Shown one piece after another: positions 4,384 to 6,071 of a stretch of DNA of 6,071 nucleotides. The DNA lies in contig CALBKR010000158.1 of assembly GCA_937896105.1 (NCBI GenBank), positions 1 through 6,071 of the forward strand. Reading direction: 5' to 3'. The notes below the pieces were generated by a model. That model was not told the origin of the DNA. It did not search any database and was given only the letters and a program-made list of their open reading frames with translations. The position numbers and the translations under genes are program-made. The DNA is from an uncultured Bacteroidales bacterium (GTDB lineage Bacteria > Bacteroidota > Bacteroidia > Bacteroidales > Bacteroidaceae). Numbering within the stretch: position 1 is the stretch's first letter; each line of letters opens with the position of its first letter.

Positions 4384-6071
4384 ATGAAACTATCGGAACT
4401 GAAGAACGGCGAAACGGCGGTTATTGTACGACTGTCGGGGCACGGTGGCTTCCGCAAACGTATAATGGAGATGGGCTTCATTCGTGGCGAGAAGGTTACA
4501 TCCGTGCTCGACTCCCCTATGCACGACCCGATAAAATACAATATAATGGGCTACGAGGTGCTCCTGCGCCGTAACGAAGCTGCAATGATTGAGGTATTGC
4601 CCGAAGCAGAAGCCAAACTGGAGCTTGGCCCTGCACCCACATTCAGCTGCATTTCGGCCTGTGACAGCTGCAGCAACTGCAGCGGGTGCAGCACGACATA
4701 CAGGGGCACTACCAAGCAGAGCAATGTTATTAACGTAGCCCTCGTTGGTAACCCCAACAGTGGAAAGACATCGATTTTCAATGCTCTTGCCAACAGGAAC
4801 GAGCACGTGGGCAACTACAGCGGTGTCACTGTAGATGCCAAGACCGGCAGCTTCAACTACAGAGGCTATCGTATAAACCTCACCGACCTGCCGGGAACAT
4901 ACTCAATCGCAGCTTACTCGCCCGAGGAGATATATGTGCGCCGTCACCTGTTCGAGCAGATGCCCGACATCATAATAAATTCGGTTGTGGCATCGAACCT
5001 CGAGCGTAACCTCTACCTCACCACCGAGCTCATCGATATGAACCTGCGCACCGTCGTTGCACTGAATATGTATGACGAACTGCTGGCAAGCGGAGCGAAG
5101 GTCGACTATGCCCACCTGGGTGCGATGATGGGTATACCTATGATACCCACTGTAGCCCGCAACAACAAGGGGCTCGACAAACTGCTCGACACCGTAATCG
5201 AACTTTTTGAGGGCAAGAACAACACCACACGCCACATACACATCAACTACGGCAGCATCATCGAGGAGCAGATAGCACCCCTATCGGCCGAGATGCACAA
5301 GGCCGAAGACCTTCCGCAACAGTTCCCGGTGCGCTACTGGGCGCTGAAACTGCTCGAGAACGACCAAGAGGCCATCAACCAGCTCGGCAACTGCCTCGAG
5401 CTGCCAAGATGGAAGGTTTTGGCCAAGGAGGGCGCAAAGAAGATTGAGGCACAGACCGGGTCGGACTTGGTTGTACAGAACCGTCACCTTGGACTTGGAC
5501 AGGGCGTAGATGTAGAGACCGCCATAAGCGGTGCAAAATACGGTTTCATCAATGGTGCCTTGCAGGAGACATTCAAGCCGGGAAACAGGGATGCACAGCG
5601 CAAGACACACCGCATAGACCGCCTTGTAGCAAACCGTTGGTTGGGATTTCCTATCTTCATCCTTGTAATGTGGGTTATGTTCAGCTCGGTATTCGTGCTT
5701 GGTGCTTACCCGCAGGAGTGGATAGAGAGCCTCTTCGGCTGGCTTGGCGACACGGTAGCATCGGCTATGCCCGAGGGTGCATTGCAAGACCTTGTAGTCA
5801 ACGGTGTAATTAGCGGAATAGGCAGCGTTGCCGTGTTCATTCCGCAGATACTCATATTGTATCTTTTCATCTCCTTTATGGAGGATTCGGGATATATGGC
5901 AAGAGCCGCTTTCATTATGGACAGGCTGATGCACAAGATGGGACTGCACGGCAAATCGTTTATCCCTATGCTTATGGGATTCGGCTGCAACGTTCCGGCA
6001 ATAATGGCCACACGCACAATCGAGAGCCGCAGCAGCCGCATAATAACGATACTCGTGACACCGTTTATGTC
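4384..6071 (+). CDS. feoB: FeoA-FeoB fusion, ferrous iron transporter (C-terminus outside window)
   Basis: Imports Fe2+ across the inner membrane. An in-frame TAG directly precedes the ATG at 4384, and AAGGA (4375-4379) is a Shine-Dalgarno four bases upstream. The frame stays open for 562 codons to the window end. Residues ~1-75 form a FeoA SH3-like domain. Residues 89-102 form a Cys cluster (C89, C93, C96, C99, C102). The FeoB G domain follows, with G1 GNPNSGKTS (122-130), G2 Thr149 in GVTVD, G3 DLPGTYS (168-174) and G4 NMYD (228-231). Residues ~275-405 are the helical spacer. The membrane domain starts at ~418 and includes the conserved GFGCNVPA gate motif (532-539, Cys535). Position 202 is Val where I expect Asp in the conserved stretch before NLERNLYLT. 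About 200-300 residues of membrane domain are missing beyond the edge. FeoA-FeoB fusions are common in Bacteroidetes. The gene stands alone behind its own promoter and palindrome, pointing to iron repression. feoB is used as the symbol; feoAB is equally apt. Confidence 0.96.
   Translation, partial: MKLSELKNGETAVIVRLSGHGGFRKRIMEMGFIRGEKVTSVLDSPMHDPIKYNIMGYEVLLRRNEAAMIEVLPEAEAKLELGPAPTFSCISACDSCSNCSGCSTTYRGTTKQSNVINVALVGNPNSGKTSIFNALANRNEHVGNYSGVTVDAKTGSFNYRGYRINLTDLPGTYSIAAYSPEEIYVRRHLFEQMPDIIINSVVASNLERNLYLTTELIDMNLRTVVALNMYDELLASGAKVDYAHLGAMMGIPMIPTVARNNKGLDKLLDTVIELFEGKNNTTRHIHINYGSIIEEQIAPLSAEMHKAEDLPQQFPVRYWALKLLENDQEAINQLGNCLELPRWKVLAKEGAKKIEAQTGSDLVVQNRHLGLGQGVDVETAISGAKYGFINGALQETFKPGNRDAQRKTHRIDRLVANRWLGFPIFILVMWVMFSSVFVLGAYPQEWIESLFGWLGDTVASAMPEGALQDLVVNGVISGIGSVAVFIPQILILYLFISFMEDSGYMARAAFIMDRLMHKMGLHGKSFIPMLMGFGCNVPAIMATRTIESRSSRIITILVTPFM

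Noticed and set aside
5281..5949. 222-codon minus-strand open frame opposite feoAB
   Set aside because: It lies fully opposite well-conserved FeoB sequence, and its translation is rich in Tyr, His and Cys with no motif, typical of a shadow frame.
1..6071. CRISPR array, tRNA or rRNA genes
   Set aside because: No regularly spaced repeats and no tRNA- or rRNA-like sequence were seen on either strand.

Overview
The window looks like two unrelated pieces of DNA joined at about position 1079-1096. The first ~1.08 kb reads on the minus strand as a type IV pilus / type II secretion operon fragment, most likely from a proteobacterium or one of its plasmids. It holds a GspE/PilB-superfamily ATPase resembling the PilQ ATPases of conjugative thin pili. 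One base after its stop, the first 16 codons of a probable GspF/PilC-type membrane protein run off the left edge. All 13 isoleucine codons in the ATPase segment counted from the GTG at 1015 are ATT or ATC.

From about 1084 onward everything reads on the plus strand and looks like Bacteroidales. ATA is a common Ile codon there. Promoters match the Bacteroidetes TTG-N20-TAnnTTTG pattern, and both a FeoA-FeoB fusion and a Kelch-mutarotase/sodium symporter fusion are present. In order: (i) a 5'-truncated fusion of a NanM-like Kelch beta-propeller and a 13-helix SSS symporter, probably for sialic acid-like sugars, closed by a strong terminator; (ii) a 107-residue exported, Lys/Arg/Pro-rich small protein with a hydrophobic C-terminus, with its own promoter overlapping that terminator and followed by another strong terminator; (iii) an AT-rich intergenic region with a promoter, a perfect 10-3-10 palindrome over the -7 box and a leader; (iv) the first 562 codons of a FeoA-FeoB ferrous iron transporter with a five-cysteine linker, running off the right edge.

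The three plus-strand genes look like separate transcription units. The fusion would epimerise sugar in the periplasm and feed the preferred anomer to its attached Na+ symporter. FeoAB imports Fe2+ and is probably repressed through the palindrome. Both genes at the junction lose their 5' ends there, pointing away from it, so the likeliest explanation is an assembly chimera rather than biology. No complete novel multi-gene system is visible. The best leads are the symporter fusion, the Cys-rich FeoAB linker, the feo operator, the small basic protein, and a possible antisense-strand small RNA between genes.
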